Assembly (NCBI RefSeq): GCF_000498475.1
Contig: NZ_AVBI01000004.1
Span: 1 to 64,000 of the forward strand
Direction of reading: 5' to 3'
Length of the DNA: 64,000 nt
Source of the DNA: Flavobacterium cauense R2A-7
GTDB lineage: Bacteria > Bacteroidota > Bacteroidia > Flavobacteriales > Flavobacteriaceae
Below the pieces are notes generated by a model that worked only from the letters and a program-made list of their open reading frames with translations, was not told the origin of the DNA and searched no databases. The position numbers and the translations under genes were made by a program. Positions 40,712-49,511 of this stretch are shown one piece after another. Numbering within the stretch: the first letter of the stretch is position 1; the number at the start of each line of letters is the position of its first letter.

Positions 40712-41818
40712 CTACTTTGCAGCGTTTTCTTTTTTTCTTGCATCAATACGCTCTTGCGCCATTCTTAAAGCCGCTTGGTGTGTAGTGATGTTATTTTCTT
40801 TTGCATAATTGAAAATATCCAATGTAGTGTTGTAGATATTTTGTGTTCTGCGCATTGCTTCTTCTTTTCCGTATCCAGCAATTTCACCGTAAACATTGAT
40901 GATTCCACCTGCGTTGATTAAGAAATCCGGAGCATATAAAATACCTCTTTCCTGTAATCTTGCACCGTGAATCTGCTCTACAGCCAACTGATTGTTTGCA
41001 GCACCGGCAATAACTTTCGCTTTGATTTTTTCAATCGTATCGTCGTTAATTGTCGCACCCAAAGCACATGGCGCATAGATATCCACATCAACACTGTACA
41101 AATCGTTTCCGGAATATACTTTAGCACCATATTTAGCACCAACTTCCTGTAAACGAGCTTCATTAATATCAGCAATCTGAACCAAAGCACCTTCTTTAGA
41201 GATTAACTCTACCAAAGTTTCACCTACGTGACCGATACCCTGAACCAAAATCTTTTTACCTTCTAAATTGTCTGAACCAAACTGGTATTTCGCAGCCGCT
41301 TTCATCCCCATGTAAACACCATAAGCTGTTACCGGAGAAGGATTTCCGGAACCACCAATCGATTCGGAAATACCCGTAACATAATTGGTATGCTGCTTAA
41401 TTAAATCCATATCGGCTGTAGTTGTTCCTACATCTTCTGCAGTAATATATTTTCCGCTTAAAGAATTTACAAACTGACCGAATTTAGCAATCAATTCCGG
41501 AGTTTTATCTGTTTTGGAATCCCCGATAATAACCGCTTTTCCACCACCTAAATTTAAACCTGAAATTGCCGACTTAAACGTCATTCCGCGAGACAAACGC
41601 AAAACATCATTTAATGCTTCCCATTCGTTCGTATATTTCCACATTCTCGTTCCTCCTAAAGCAGGTCCTAAAACTGTGTTATGAACTCCAATAATTGCTT
41701 TTAAACCAGTATCTTTGTCGTGACAAAATACGATTTGCTCATGATTATCAAATGAAACCTGACCGAAAACAGGGTCGATTTTATGAAGCTCACCAGCGTT
41801 TGTAACTTCTGTTATCAT
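40712..41818 (-). CDS. Leucine-type amino-acid dehydrogenase
   Basis: The 368-residue cytosolic enzyme belongs to the Glu/Leu/Phe/Val dehydrogenase family and deaminates branched-chain amino acids with NAD. The glycine-rich GPALGGTRMW and the catalytic-Lys segment GLNLGGGKAVIIGD are present, with a Rossmann VQGIGHVGETLVEL and AAGAANNQLA. The length and motifs fit leucine/valine dehydrogenase better than glutamate dehydrogenase. The gene has a canonical promoter (TTG-N20-TAATTTTG, minus). Confidence 0.88.
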   Translation of the reverse strand: MITEVTNAGELHKIDPVFGQVSFDNHEQIVFCHDKDTGLKAIIGVHNTVLGPALGGTRMWKYTNEWEALNDVLRLSRGMTFKSAISGLNLGGGKAVIIGDSKTDKTPELIAKFGQFVNSLSGKYITAEDVGTTTADMDLIKQHTNYVTGISESIGGSGNPSPVTAYGVYMGMKAAAKYQFGSDNLEGKKILVQGIGHVGETLVELISKEGALVQIADINEARLQEVGAKYGAKVYSGNDLYSVDVDIYAPCALGATINDDTIEKIKAKVIAGAANNQLAVEQIHGARLQERGILYAPDFLINAGGIINVYGEIAGYGKEEAMRRTQNIYNTTLDIFNYAKENNITTHQAALRMAQERIDARKKENAAK

Positions 41819-41863
41819 GTTTTAATTGTTTTTATAGGTTGAATTATATTCAAAAACAGGTCG

Positions 41864-41894
41864 CAAAATTACAATTTTATTCAGAATATTTCAA
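41864..41894 (-). promoter_or_regulatory. Promoter of the leucine-type dehydrogenase gene
   Basis: On the minus strand TTG (complement of 41892-41894), a 20-base spacer and TAATTTTG (complement of 41864-41871). It lies 46 bases upstream of the start codon. Confidence 0.7.
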
Positions 41895-42016
41895 TACAAA
41901 TCGCTTTTTTTAATTTTTTATTAATATTTATTTTCAAATCAGAATCATGATTTTTTAAAATTTATTTCATTTTTTTAACACTTTTTGGTGTTTTTTAATA
42001 AAATATCTAAAATACA

Positions 42017-43765
42017 ATGAAAGAACTTCAATATTTAAACAAATATTTCATAAAATATAAATACCGATTTCTTCTTGGAATCTTTATTACGATTGTAGCA
42101 CAATTCTTCACTTTGTACACACCAAAACTGGTGGGCGATTCCATTAAGGTTTTAGAACACAGTAAATTATCCCCAATGGAAGTGCAAGACACTTTGTTAA
42201 AAAACATTCTCCTCATTTTAGCCACAACTTTAATTGCCGGTTTTCTGACTTTCTTAATGCGCCAGACACTCATCGTAATGTCCCGCCACATAGAGTTTGA
42301 TTTAAAAAATGAAGTGTTTTACCAATATGAAAGACTGACGCAGAATTTTTACAAACAAAACCGTACCGGAGATTTGATGAACCGCATCAGCGAAGATGTT
42401 GGAAAAGTGCGCCAATATGTTGGGCCGGCCGTAATGTATTCCATAAATACCATTATTCGTTTTGCTGTGGTTACGGTACAGATGTATCTGGTTTCGCCAA
42501 AACTGACGCTGTATTCGCTTCTACCCTTACCTATTCTGGCCTACAGTATTTTCAAAATCAGCTCGGAAATCAACAAACGCAGTACTGCCTATCAACAGAA
42601 TTTATCAAAACTGTCCACGTTCACTCAGGAAATGTTCTCCGGAATTCGTGTGATAAAAGCCTATGCGATTGAAAATAAAAAACAAGAAGATTTTGTTGAC
42701 CTGTCCAAAGAAAGCAAAACCAAAAACCTTGATTTGGCACGCGTACAGTCGTTATTCGGTCCTTTAATGATTTTGCTGATCGGAATCAGTAACCTCGTGG
42801 TAATTTACGCCGGAGGAATGATGTATATTAACGGAACCATTCCTGATATTGGGGTAATTGCGCAATTTATTTTATACATTAACATGTTAACCTGGCCGGT
42901 AGCGTCTTTAGGGTGGGTTTCGTCTATGGTACAGGAAGCGGAAGCCTCTCAGAAACGTATTAACGAGTTTTTGAAAGTAGTTCCTGAAATTCAGAATGAA
43001 GTCGATGAAAAATCTGAAATACAAGGAAAAATTGCCTTTGAAAATGTTTCGTTCATTTATGACGATACCAATATAGAAGCGCTTAAAAACGTTTCCTTCA
43101 CTATAAACAAAGGAGAAACCCTTGCGATATTGGGAAAAACAGGTTCGGGTAAATCGACGGTACTTTCCCTCATCAGCCGATTGTATGATGTACAACACGG
43201 AGCCGTAAAAATTGACGGAACCAATATAAAAGAACTCAACCTTTATGATGTTCGGGACCACATCGGTTTTGTGCCTCAGGACGCGTTCCTGTTTTCGGAT
43301 ACCATTAAAAACAATATTAAATTCGGAAAAGAAGACGCTACTGATGAAGAAGTAATTGATGCGGCTAAAAAAGCAGTAGTTCATAAAAACATCGTGAAGT
43401 TTAAAAACCAATACGAAACGATTTTGGGAGAACGCGGCATTACGCTTTCGGGCGGACAAAAGCAACGTGTTTCCATTGCGCGTGCGATGATTAAAAACGC
43501 ACCGATTTTATTATTAGACGACTGTCTTTCAGCCGTTGACACCGAGACCGAAGAAGCAATCCTAAACAATTTGATGGAATTTTGCAAAGACAAAACAACT
43601 ATCATTGTCAGTCATCGTGTTTCCTCTGCCAAAAACGCCGATCATATCCTTATTCTGGATGAAGGAAAAATAATTCAGCAAGGATCGCACTATCAGCTTG
43701 TAAATCAGGACGGTTATTACAAAGAATTGTATTATAAACAACTTTCCGAAAAAGAAATGCAATAA
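42017..43765 (+). CDS. ABC exporter (fused membrane and ATPase domains)
   Basis: This 582-residue half-transporter has six transmembrane helices in the first about 320 residues and a nucleotide-binding domain with Walker A GKTGSGKST, signature LSGGQKQR and Walker B ILLLDD. The residue after the Walker B Asp is Asp, not the usual catalytic Glu (LLLDDCLSAVD), as in the degenerate site of heterodimeric exporters such as BmrC. The usual H-loop His (IIVSHRVSS) is present. A partner gene is not adjacent. It should export a lipid, peptide or drug from the inner membrane; the substrate is unknown. Confidence 0.88.
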   Translation: MKELQYLNKYFIKYKYRFLLGIFITIVAQFFTLYTPKLVGDSIKVLEHSKLSPMEVQDTLLKNILLILATTLIAGFLTFLMRQTLIVMSRHIEFDLKNEVFYQYERLTQNFYKQNRTGDLMNRISEDVGKVRQYVGPAVMYSINTIIRFAVVTVQMYLVSPKLTLYSLLPLPILAYSIFKISSEINKRSTAYQQNLSKLSTFTQEMFSGIRVIKAYAIENKKQEDFVDLSKESKTKNLDLARVQSLFGPLMILLIGISNLVVIYAGGMMYINGTIPDIGVIAQFILYINMLTWPVASLGWVSSMVQEAEASQKRINEFLKVVPEIQNEVDEKSEIQGKIAFENVSFIYDDTNIEALKNVSFTINKGETLAILGKTGSGKSTVLSLISRLYDVQHGAVKIDGTNIKELNLYDVRDHIGFVPQDAFLFSDTIKNNIKFGKEDATDEEVIDAAKKAVVHKNIVKFKNQYETILGERGITLSGGQKQRVSIARAMIKNAPILLLDDCLSAVDTETEEAILNNLMEFCKDKTTIIVSHRVSSAKNADHILILDEGKIIQQGSHYQLVNQDGYYKELYYKQLSEKEMQ

Positions 43766-43838
43766 AATCTTGGTTATTTTGGTTTTTTTTTAGATTTTTG
43801 GTTTCTACTTAACACAATTAATATTTGACAGAAGGATT

Positions 43839-44219
43839 ATGAGAGAAAATGATTTGTTAGAAAAAGAAGAAATTTTTTCTAAAGTTTTAAGAGCAGGAAG
43901 AAGAACGTATTTTTTTGATGTGAGAGCAACCAAGGCCGATGATTACTATATCACAGTGACCGAAAGTAAAAAATTTACCGAAGAAGACGGCTCTTTCCAC
44001 TTTAAGAAACATAAAATTTACCTGTACAAAGAAGATTTTGCTGCTTTCAAAGACATTTTAGACGAAATGACTTCGTATGTGTTAAACCATAAAGGTGAAG
44101 AAGTTATCTCCGAAAGACACCAAAAAGATTTCAAAAAGGAATACTTCACAGACAAATCAGAAGAAGCCGAATCAAAACCCTTAGGAAGTTATACCGACAT
44201 TGATTTTGATGATATTTAA
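43839..44219 (+). CDS. DUF3276 (PUR-alpha-like) nucleic-acid-binding protein
   Basis: This 126-residue cytosolic protein has the PUR-alpha-like repeat used by Bacteroidota DUF3276 proteins: IFSKVLRAGRRTYFFDVRATKADDYYITVTESKKF and HFKKHKIYLYKEDFAAF. PUR repeats bind single-stranded DNA or RNA. The tail is acidic (TDIDFDDI). It is probably a single gene, ended by a hairpin. Confidence 0.88.
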   Translation: MRENDLLEKEEIFSKVLRAGRRTYFFDVRATKADDYYITVTESKKFTEEDGSFHFKKHKIYLYKEDFAAFKDILDEMTSYVLNHKGEEVISERHQKDFKKEYFTDKSEEAESKPLGSYTDIDFDDI

Positions 44220-44241
44220 TGCATTTCAAAATAATAAACAG

Positions 44242-44275
44242 AAGTCCAAAATCAACCGGTTTTGGGCTTTTTGTT
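44242..44275 (+). terminator. Terminator after the DUF3276 gene
   Basis: AAGTCCAAAA (44242-44251) pairs with TTTTGGGCTT (44260-44269, one G-T pair), then a T-run. Confidence 0.75.
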
Positions 44276-44290
44276 TAAAATCAAACAGGA

Positions 44291-44503
44291 ATGAACCCAT
44301 TTAAAAAATTCTTAGACAACTACGGTGTTTGGTTTCACTCAGCAACCCTCATCCTTTGGCTTTGGCTTTTGAAACACAATTTCGAAAAATTTCAAGCCAC
44401 ACCCAATACCTCCGTGAAAATTGCCTTAATTGCATCCGTGCTTCTTGTTTGCATTGCGGTATTGAATTTAATCCTTTCCCTAAAAAAACGGAAAAAGAGG
44501 TAA
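44291..44503 (+). CDS. Small two-helix membrane protein
   Basis: This 70-residue protein has two transmembrane helices (VWFHSATLILWLWLL and VKIALIASVLLVCIAVLNLIL) and ends in a basic KKRKKR tail, which should be cytosolic. No family is recognised. It is just upstream of the P-type ATPase gene on the same strand; a link is not shown. The short length and the lack of recognised homologues limit confidence. Confidence 0.55.
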   Translation: MNPFKKFLDNYGVWFHSATLILWLWLLKHNFEKFQATPNTSVKIALIASVLLVCIAVLNLILSLKKRKKR

Positions 44504-44575
44504 ACACTTCCAAAAAGACTCACGGTCAGTACTACAAAATCTAAAGATTCTTTCGCAGATAATGTCAAAAAAACG

Positions 44576-44583
44576 TACATTTG
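44576..44583 (+). promoter_or_regulatory. Putative -7 element of the P-type ATPase gene
   Basis: TACATTTG matches TAnnTTTG, 23 bases before ATG 44607. It lies downstream of ATG 44562 and so favours the later start. Confidence 0.45.
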
Positions 44584-44606
44584 AGTACATCCGACATACT
44601 GTAACA

Positions 44607-47120
44607 ATGCCCGAAAAAATAAATATTCCCAAACATTTCAAAGGTTTAAACGATCTGGAAGTAACCGAATCGCGAGAACAATTCGGCAGTAACACACAAA
44701 CCCAGAAACCAAAATACCACTGGTGGATTGCGCTTTTGGAGCTGTTTAAAGAACCTATGTTATTATTACTCATTTCCGTTGCAATAATCTATTTTATATT
44801 GGATCAAAACAGTGAAGCTTGGTTTATGCTGATTGCCGTTATAGCCGTTTCCGGAATTTCTTTTTATCAGGACAACCGAAGCCGAAAAGCTTTGGAAGCA
44901 CTGGAAGCCTTGAACGAACCCTTAACCACTGTTTTACGAAACGGAGCAATAAAACAAATTCCCACAAGCGAAATTGTCGTTAAAGATCTGGTCATTGTTG
45001 AAGAAGGAAACCTGATTAATGCGGATGGCGAAATTCTGCACAGTAATGATTTTTCCGTGAACGAATCTTCACTAACCGGTGAAGCGTATTCCGTTTTTAA
45101 ATCTGAAAAAACCGAAGACCGGAAAATTTTCAGCGGTACACTCGTAGCTTCCGGTTTGGCTGTTTTTAAGGTCACCGAAATTGGTACGGAAACCGTTTTA
45201 GGTAAATTAGGCGCCTCTCTTATCAACATTAGAGAAGAAGCTACTCCGTTGCAAGAACAAATAGAACGTTTTGTAAAAAAAATGGCATACATAGGAATAG
45301 CCGTTTTCATTTTGGTTTGGGCCGTTTATTTTTGGAAAACACGCGATATTCTTCACAGTTTACTAAAAGGATTAACCCTAGCCATGTCAATTCTTCCCGA
45401 AGAAATTCCGGTGGCGTTCACAACATTTATGGCATTGGGTTCCTGGCGACTGATGCAGGAAGGCATTATCGTTAAAAAAACCAGAACCGTCGAAACCTTA
45501 GGCAGCGCGACTGTAATCTGTACCGATAAAACCGGAACGCTAACCGAAAATAAAATGAGCCTTCAGGCCGTATATGCACTAGCCAACAACAAACTTACGC
45601 AGGAAGGCGACTGGAACGATTCCGAGATACAAAAAGTCATCACAATGGCAATGTGGGCGAGTGAACCGGTTCCTTTTGATCCGATGGAAAAAACGCTGCA
45701 TCAAGTGTATGAAAAAATAACCCAATCAGATGACCGAACATCGTTTCAGATGTTTCACGAATATCCGCTTGACGGAAAACCTCCCATGATGACGCATTTG
45801 TTCCAAAATAATCATGGAGAACGTATTATTGCAGCCAAAGGAGCACCGGAAGCACTTTTAGCATCTTCAACGCTCAACGAAGCGCAACGCCAACAGGTAC
45901 TATTGGTTTCAGATGAATTGGCGGCGCAGGGTTTTCGTTTATTGGGTGTAGGCTTCTCGGATTTTAAAGGCATGGATTTTCCAAAAACGCAGCAGGAATT
46001 TACATTTCACTTTGTCGGACTGATTGCCTTTTATGATCCTCCAAAAGAAAATATAAGTCATGTTATCCGTCAATTTTATGATGCCGGAATTAAAGTGAAA
46101 GTCGTTACCGGAGACAATAACATCACCACAAGAGCCATTGCAAAAAAAGCGGGAATTCCGGAAGCAGACGCATTTATAAATGGTGCCGATTTAATGCAAT
46201 TGAACGAATCCGAACTGATTACCACCATACACAATACCACTTTACTTACCCGCATGTTTCCCGAGGCAAAATTAACCATTGTGAATGCGTTGAAAAAAGA
46301 CCATCAGGTGGTGGCAATGGTGGGCGACGGCGTAAACGATGGCCCGGCGCTAAAAGCTTCACATATTGGAATTGCTATGGGAAAAAAGGGAACAGAAATT
46401 GCCAAAAGTGCCGCCGATATTATTCTGATTGACGATGATTTATCCAAAATGATTACCGCTGTTGCCGCCGGAAGACGTATTTACGCCAATATTAAAAAAG
46501 CGGTACAATATATCGTTTCCATTCATATTCCGATAATTCTAACGGTATCCCTGCCTTTATTTTTGGGGTGGCAGTACCCTGATATTTTCACTCCGGTGCA
46601 TGTTATTTTCCTTGAATTGGTTATGGGACCGATGTGCTCTATTGTATACGAAAACGAACCCATTGAAAAAAACAGTATGCAGCTTCCACCGAGAGCTATG
46701 GGAACTACTTTTTTATCCTTTAAAGAAATGAGTATTAGTATTCTGCAGGGATTGGCTATTACAATCGGAATACTTTTCATGTATCAGTACAGCGCACATC
46801 TGTATGAAAACGAACAAATTACACGCACCATGGTTTTTACCACTTTGGTTTTTGCTAACAGCATACTTTCCTTAACCAACCGTTCGTTTCTCTATTCGAT
46901 TTTCACCACACTGAAATACAAAAACAACATGATATACACCCTGAATGTTATAACACTTTCCATGTTGGCCCTGATTTTATATTTACCACCTGTTGCATCG
47001 TTTTTTAAAGTCGTACCATTGTCTGTATCGCAATTGGGTTACTGCATTGTAACCAGCGGAATTTCAGTATTGTGGATTGAATTGTTGAAATGGAGACGAC
47101 GAAAAAGAATATTGAAATAA
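44607..47120 (+). CDS. Cation-translocating P-type ATPase
   Basis: This 837-residue pump has the actuator TGE (LTGEAY, about 156), the phosphorylated DKTGT (CTDKTGTLTEN, D307), the nucleotide-domain KGAPEAL and the hinge MVGDGVNDGPALK. The fourth-helix motif is PEEIPV (about 264-269), unlike the PEGLP of the calcium pumps, and helix 6 has FLELVMGPMCSIVYENEP rather than NxxTD. The cation is therefore not assigned. ATG at 44607 is preferred to 44562 because of the -7 element. No associated regulator or metal-binding domain was seen. Confidence 0.85.
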   Translation: MPEKINIPKHFKGLNDLEVTESREQFGSNTQTQKPKYHWWIALLELFKEPMLLLLISVAIIYFILDQNSEAWFMLIAVIAVSGISFYQDNRSRKALEALEALNEPLTTVLRNGAIKQIPTSEIVVKDLVIVEEGNLINADGEILHSNDFSVNESSLTGEAYSVFKSEKTEDRKIFSGTLVASGLAVFKVTEIGTETVLGKLGASLINIREEATPLQEQIERFVKKMAYIGIAVFILVWAVYFWKTRDILHSLLKGLTLAMSILPEEIPVAFTTFMALGSWRLMQEGIIVKKTRTVETLGSATVICTDKTGTLTENKMSLQAVYALANNKLTQEGDWNDSEIQKVITMAMWASEPVPFDPMEKTLHQVYEKITQSDDRTSFQMFHEYPLDGKPPMMTHLFQNNHGERIIAAKGAPEALLASSTLNEAQRQQVLLVSDELAAQGFRLLGVGFSDFKGMDFPKTQQEFTFHFVGLIAFYDPPKENISHVIRQFYDAGIKVKVVTGDNNITTRAIAKKAGIPEADAFINGADLMQLNESELITTIHNTTLLTRMFPEAKLTIVNALKKDHQVVAMVGDGVNDGPALKASHIGIAMGKKGTEIAKSAADIILIDDDLSKMITAVAAGRRIYANIKKAVQYIVSIHIPIILTVSLPLFLGWQYPDIFTPVHVIFLELVMGPMCSIVYENEPIEKNSMQLPPRAMGTTFLSFKEMSISILQGLAITIGILFMYQYSAHLYENEQITRTMVFTTLVFANSILSLTNRSFLYSIFTTLKYKNNMIYTLNVITLSMLALILYLPPVASFFKVVPLSVSQLGYCIVTSGISVLWIELLKWRRRKRILK

Positions 47121-47142
47121 TGGCGTTTTTCAATGAAACGAT

Positions 47143-47475
47143 TTACCCAATCCGCAACCCGTTTTCCACTTTAAAATCAGGAGCGAGTAACACAATATCG
47201 TTATCATTGCCAACGGAGCCCAGCACCAGACATTCGCTCATGAACTTGCCAATCTGCTTTTTGGGAAAGTTTACCACCGCTACTATTTGTCGGTTAAGCA
47301 ATTCCGTTTTAGTATAACGCTTTGTAATTTGTGCCGATGATTTACGGATGCCGATTTCCGCTCCAAAATCAATCGTGAGTTGGTAAGCAGGTTTTCGGGC
47401 TTCGGGAAAATCGTTCACTTCTGTAATCGTTCCCACGCGCATTTCTGTTTTTTCAAATTCTTCCCAAGTCAGCAT
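47143..47475 (-). CDS. csaA: CsaA-like tRNA-binding protein
   Basis: The 110-residue protein is a stand-alone tRNA-binding (EMAP/Trbp111) OB domain: MRVGTITEVNDFPEARKPAYQLTIDFG, with LLNRQIVAVVNFPKKQIG and MSECLVLG. CsaA is reported to have a chaperone-like secretion activity in Bacillus and binds tRNA. Its start overlaps the stop of the upstream Mpo1-like gene by one base, so the pair is translationally coupled. Confidence 0.9.
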   Translation of the reverse strand: MLTWEEFEKTEMRVGTITEVNDFPEARKPAYQLTIDFGAEIGIRKSSAQITKRYTKTELLNRQIVAVVNFPKKQIGKFMSECLVLGSVGNDNDIVLLAPDFKVENGLRIG

Positions 47476-47948
47476 TATTCTCTATTTTTAGTGGAAAACA
47501 AATGTTCAATTACCCAAGCCGGACCAATAAGCAAAAACTGAATATCTTTTAAAAACGAAGGCTTTTTTCCTTCCAACTGATGGCCGTAAAATTGTCCGGT
47601 CCAAGCCAACAGAAAAATTACCAACGACGACTTCCAAAGCGGATACTGAAACCCGATAACATAATTAACTGAGATACAAATCGCTGAAAAAAACGAAATT
47701 TTTATTGCTATCAACAGGGAAAGACGGGAATAAAAAAACAATACAAAAAACAACGCAACAACTGCCCAATTGTCGATTAATGGTTCCTGAAGTGGTGAAA
47801 TACGTCGGATGAAATCAGTCGGAATACTCATCAGTAAACCTATAATCGAAAAATAAATCGCCGGAACACAGATAAAATGTATCGCTTTGTTTGTTGGGTG
47901 CTGATGGCTGACTTCGTATTCGTCAAACCATTGCTGTAATGTTTTCAT
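47475..47948 (-). CDS. Mpo1-like (DUF962) membrane protein
   Basis: This 157-residue protein has the N-terminal EYEVSHQHPTNKAIHFICVPAIYF signature of the Mpo1/YGL010w family, including the His pair used by the Fe-dependent dioxygenase that shortens 2-hydroxy fatty acids in yeast. About four transmembrane helices follow. It is in a two-gene operon with csaA. The enzymatic role in bacteria is inferred from the yeast member only. Confidence 0.85.
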   Translation of the reverse strand: MKTLQQWFDEYEVSHQHPTNKAIHFICVPAIYFSIIGLLMSIPTDFIRRISPLQEPLIDNWAVVALFFVLFFYSRLSLLIAIKISFFSAICISVNYVIGFQYPLWKSSLVIFLLAWTGQFYGHQLEGKKPSFLKDIQFLLIGPAWVIEHLFSTKNRE

Positions 47949-48031
47949 GACTCATTTTTTTATCCGACTAAAGTAAAAAATAATTTCGTGAAATTCATTT
48001 TTGTCGTAATTTGGTACAAACGAAACACGCC

Positions 48032-48586
48032 ATGGCACGCACACCTTCCAATATGATTCCACTAGGCACGATTGCTCCGGAATTCCATCTAAAAGACACC
48101 AATTCCAATTATTCCTATTCCTTTGCTGATTTGAAAGGTTCGAAAGGTACGCTAGTCATGTTTATTTGCAATCATTGTCCGTTTGTACACCATGTTGTTG
48201 ATGAAATTGTTCGAATTGCCAACGATTATCGCGTGCAGGGATTGGGCATTATTGCCATTTCAAGTAATGATATCGTAAATTATCCTCAGGATGCACCGGA
48301 ATTAATGACCGAATTTGCCTTTCAGCATAATTTCGAATTCCCTTATCTCTACGACGCTACACAGGAAGTAGCCAAAGCTTATGATGCAGCGTGTACACCC
48401 GATTTTTATCTGTTTGACAATCAGGACAGATTGGTTTATCGTGGACAATTGGACGACAGTCGCCCCGGAAACGGCATTCCGTTAAGTGGCAGTGATTTGC
48501 GCGGTGCGATTGACGGCGTGATTTACAACCGCAGTATCAATCCGATTCAGAAACCAAGTTTGGGCTGTAATATAAAATGGAGTTAA
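48032..48586 (+). CDS. Thioredoxin-fold protein with CxxC (AhpC/TSA-like)
   Basis: This 184-residue protein is of the Redoxin/AhpC-TSA family: APEFHLKDTNSNYSYSFADLKGSKGTLVMFICNHCPFVHHV, with the CxxC pair CNHC, and a later TPDFYLFDNQDRLVYRGQLDDSRPG. No signal peptide, so it should be cytosolic. Members of this CNHCPF group are common in marine and soil bacteria; the electron partner is unknown. ATG at 48032 is preferred. It is a single gene ended before the putative small RNA. Confidence 0.85.
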   Translation: MARTPSNMIPLGTIAPEFHLKDTNSNYSYSFADLKGSKGTLVMFICNHCPFVHHVVDEIVRIANDYRVQGLGIIAISSNDIVNYPQDAPELMTEFAFQHNFEFPYLYDATQEVAKAYDAACTPDFYLFDNQDRLVYRGQLDDSRPGNGIPLSGSDLRGAIDGVIYNRSINPIQKPSLGCNIKWS

Positions 48587-48617
48587 AATTTTAAAGAAAT
48601 CATTTACTTTTATTACA

Positions 48618-48790
48618 TTAGCGCTGTAACATAAATCTACAAACCTTGCAAATAACCTCTACATCTTCGGTTCTTTCCGGACACTCTTCCTTAAAGAGTG
48701 ATGTAACGTTATTGTTTTCTCACAACAAGGCCTTCATCAATTAGGCCTCCGTCTGCTTTCTGATTTTTCTTTAGACGGAGGATTTTCTTT
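48618..48790 (+). ncRNA. Candidate structured small RNA
   Basis: In this non-coding stretch of about 170 bases two hairpins are visible: CACTCTT ccttA AAGAGTG near 48690-48710 and CCTCCGTCT (48746-48754) with AGACGGAGG (48773-48781), the latter followed by ATTTTCTTTTT as a terminator. A second pairing, AGGCC (about 48728-48732) with GGCCT (about 48744-48748), would compete with it, as in an attenuator. Ends do not pair, so 6S RNA is not supported. The boundaries and function are guesses. Confidence 0.4.
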
Positions 48791-48792
48791 TT
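48746..48792 (+). terminator. Hairpin terminator
   Basis: CCTCCGTCT and AGACGGAGG with an 18-base loop, then ATTTTCTTTTT. It ends either the thioredoxin-fold gene or the small RNA above. Confidence 0.7.
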
Positions 48793-48859
48793 AACATTCA
48801 CTTTTTTTTTGCAAAGAGTATTCTTCTGCAACAATTTTCATTACATCCTAATTTTTATT

Positions 48860-49063
48860 ATGGCTCGAAATAAGCTTTTTGGCAAACCGTCTGTGCGTCA
48901 AATTATTTGGATATTCTCCATTGTATTTCTATTGGCAATAATTGCTCTGTTGTATCAATATAAAACTTACTTCGCATTCCTTGGTGCTCCAATAGTTATC
49001 GTATCCGTTGCTTTAATGGATTATACTTATCGGCCAAAATTCTACTGGAAAAAAAATAATTAA
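48860..49063 (+). CDS. Small two-helix membrane protein
   Basis: This 67-residue protein (MARNKLFGKPSVRQ...) has two helices (IIWIFSIVFLLAIIALLYQY and FLGAPIVIVSVALMDYTY) and ends in a Lys/Asn tail. No family is recognised. ATG at 48860 is preferred to a start at 48809. It is followed 16 bases later by the Rnk-like gene and probably belongs to the same operon. Confidence 0.6.
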   Translation: MARNKLFGKPSVRQIIWIFSIVFLLAIIALLYQYKTYFAFLGAPIVIVSVALMDYTYRPKFYWKKNN

Positions 49064-49079
49064 TTTAAATCAACATAGT

Positions 49080-49469
49080 ATGAAACCTATTCCAACATTT
49101 ACAGCAGCGGAATATCAATTGCTTCGCAATCTTTCTAAAAAAAGTATTACATCCAGTAATGCCAAAGACATGGCGCTTTTAAACGGTGAATTAGACAGAG
49201 CCGTTATAATAAAAGACGGAATGATTGAAAAAAACATCATTCGAATAAACTCTTTTGTTACAGTTGAAGACATGTCTGCCAAAAGACAAATGAAATTTCA
49301 GATTGTTTTACCTTCGTTAGCCAATGTAAAAGACAACAAAGTTTCCATTTTGGCCCCTTTAAGTATTGCCCTAATTGGCTTTAAAGAAAATGATGTTGTA
49401 GAATGGGAATTGCCTGCAGGAAAAAAAACCTTAAAAATTGTTGCCGTTGAAAACCTTTCGGATAATTAA
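49080..49469 (+). CDS. Rnk/GreA C-terminal-like regulator
   Basis: This 129-residue protein matches the Rnk family: the N-terminal helical arm is replaced by a short segment, and the C-terminal FKBP-like domain of GreA/GreB (MKFQIVLP ... VSILAPLSIALIGFKENDVVEWELPAGKKTLKIVAVE) is complete. Rnk proteins bind RNA polymerase without cleavage activity. It lacks the acidic coiled coil of GreA needed for transcript cleavage. It is likely cotranscribed with the small membrane protein gene. Confidence 0.82.
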   Translation: MKPIPTFTAAEYQLLRNLSKKSITSSNAKDMALLNGELDRAVIIKDGMIEKNIIRINSFVTVEDMSAKRQMKFQIVLPSLANVKDNKVSILAPLSIALIGFKENDVVEWELPAGKKTLKIVAVENLSDN

Positions 49470-49479
49470 ATTTTCTAAG

Positions 49480-49511
49480 AACACCTCATTTTTGTGAAGG
49501 TGTTTTTTTAT
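49480..49511. terminator. Bidirectional terminator
   Basis: AACACCT (49480-49486) with AGGTGTT (49498-49504) and a T-run. It lies between the Rnk-like gene and the convergent exported protein gene. Confidence 0.75.

Noticed and set aside
41977..41998. Possible attenuator AACAC/GTGTT with T-run just before the ABC exporter gene
   Set aside because: The stem has only five base pairs in a very AT-rich stretch, so it may be chance.
48618..48790. 6S RNA
   Set aside because: The 5' and 3' ends of the region do not pair, unlike the long closing stem of 6S RNA.
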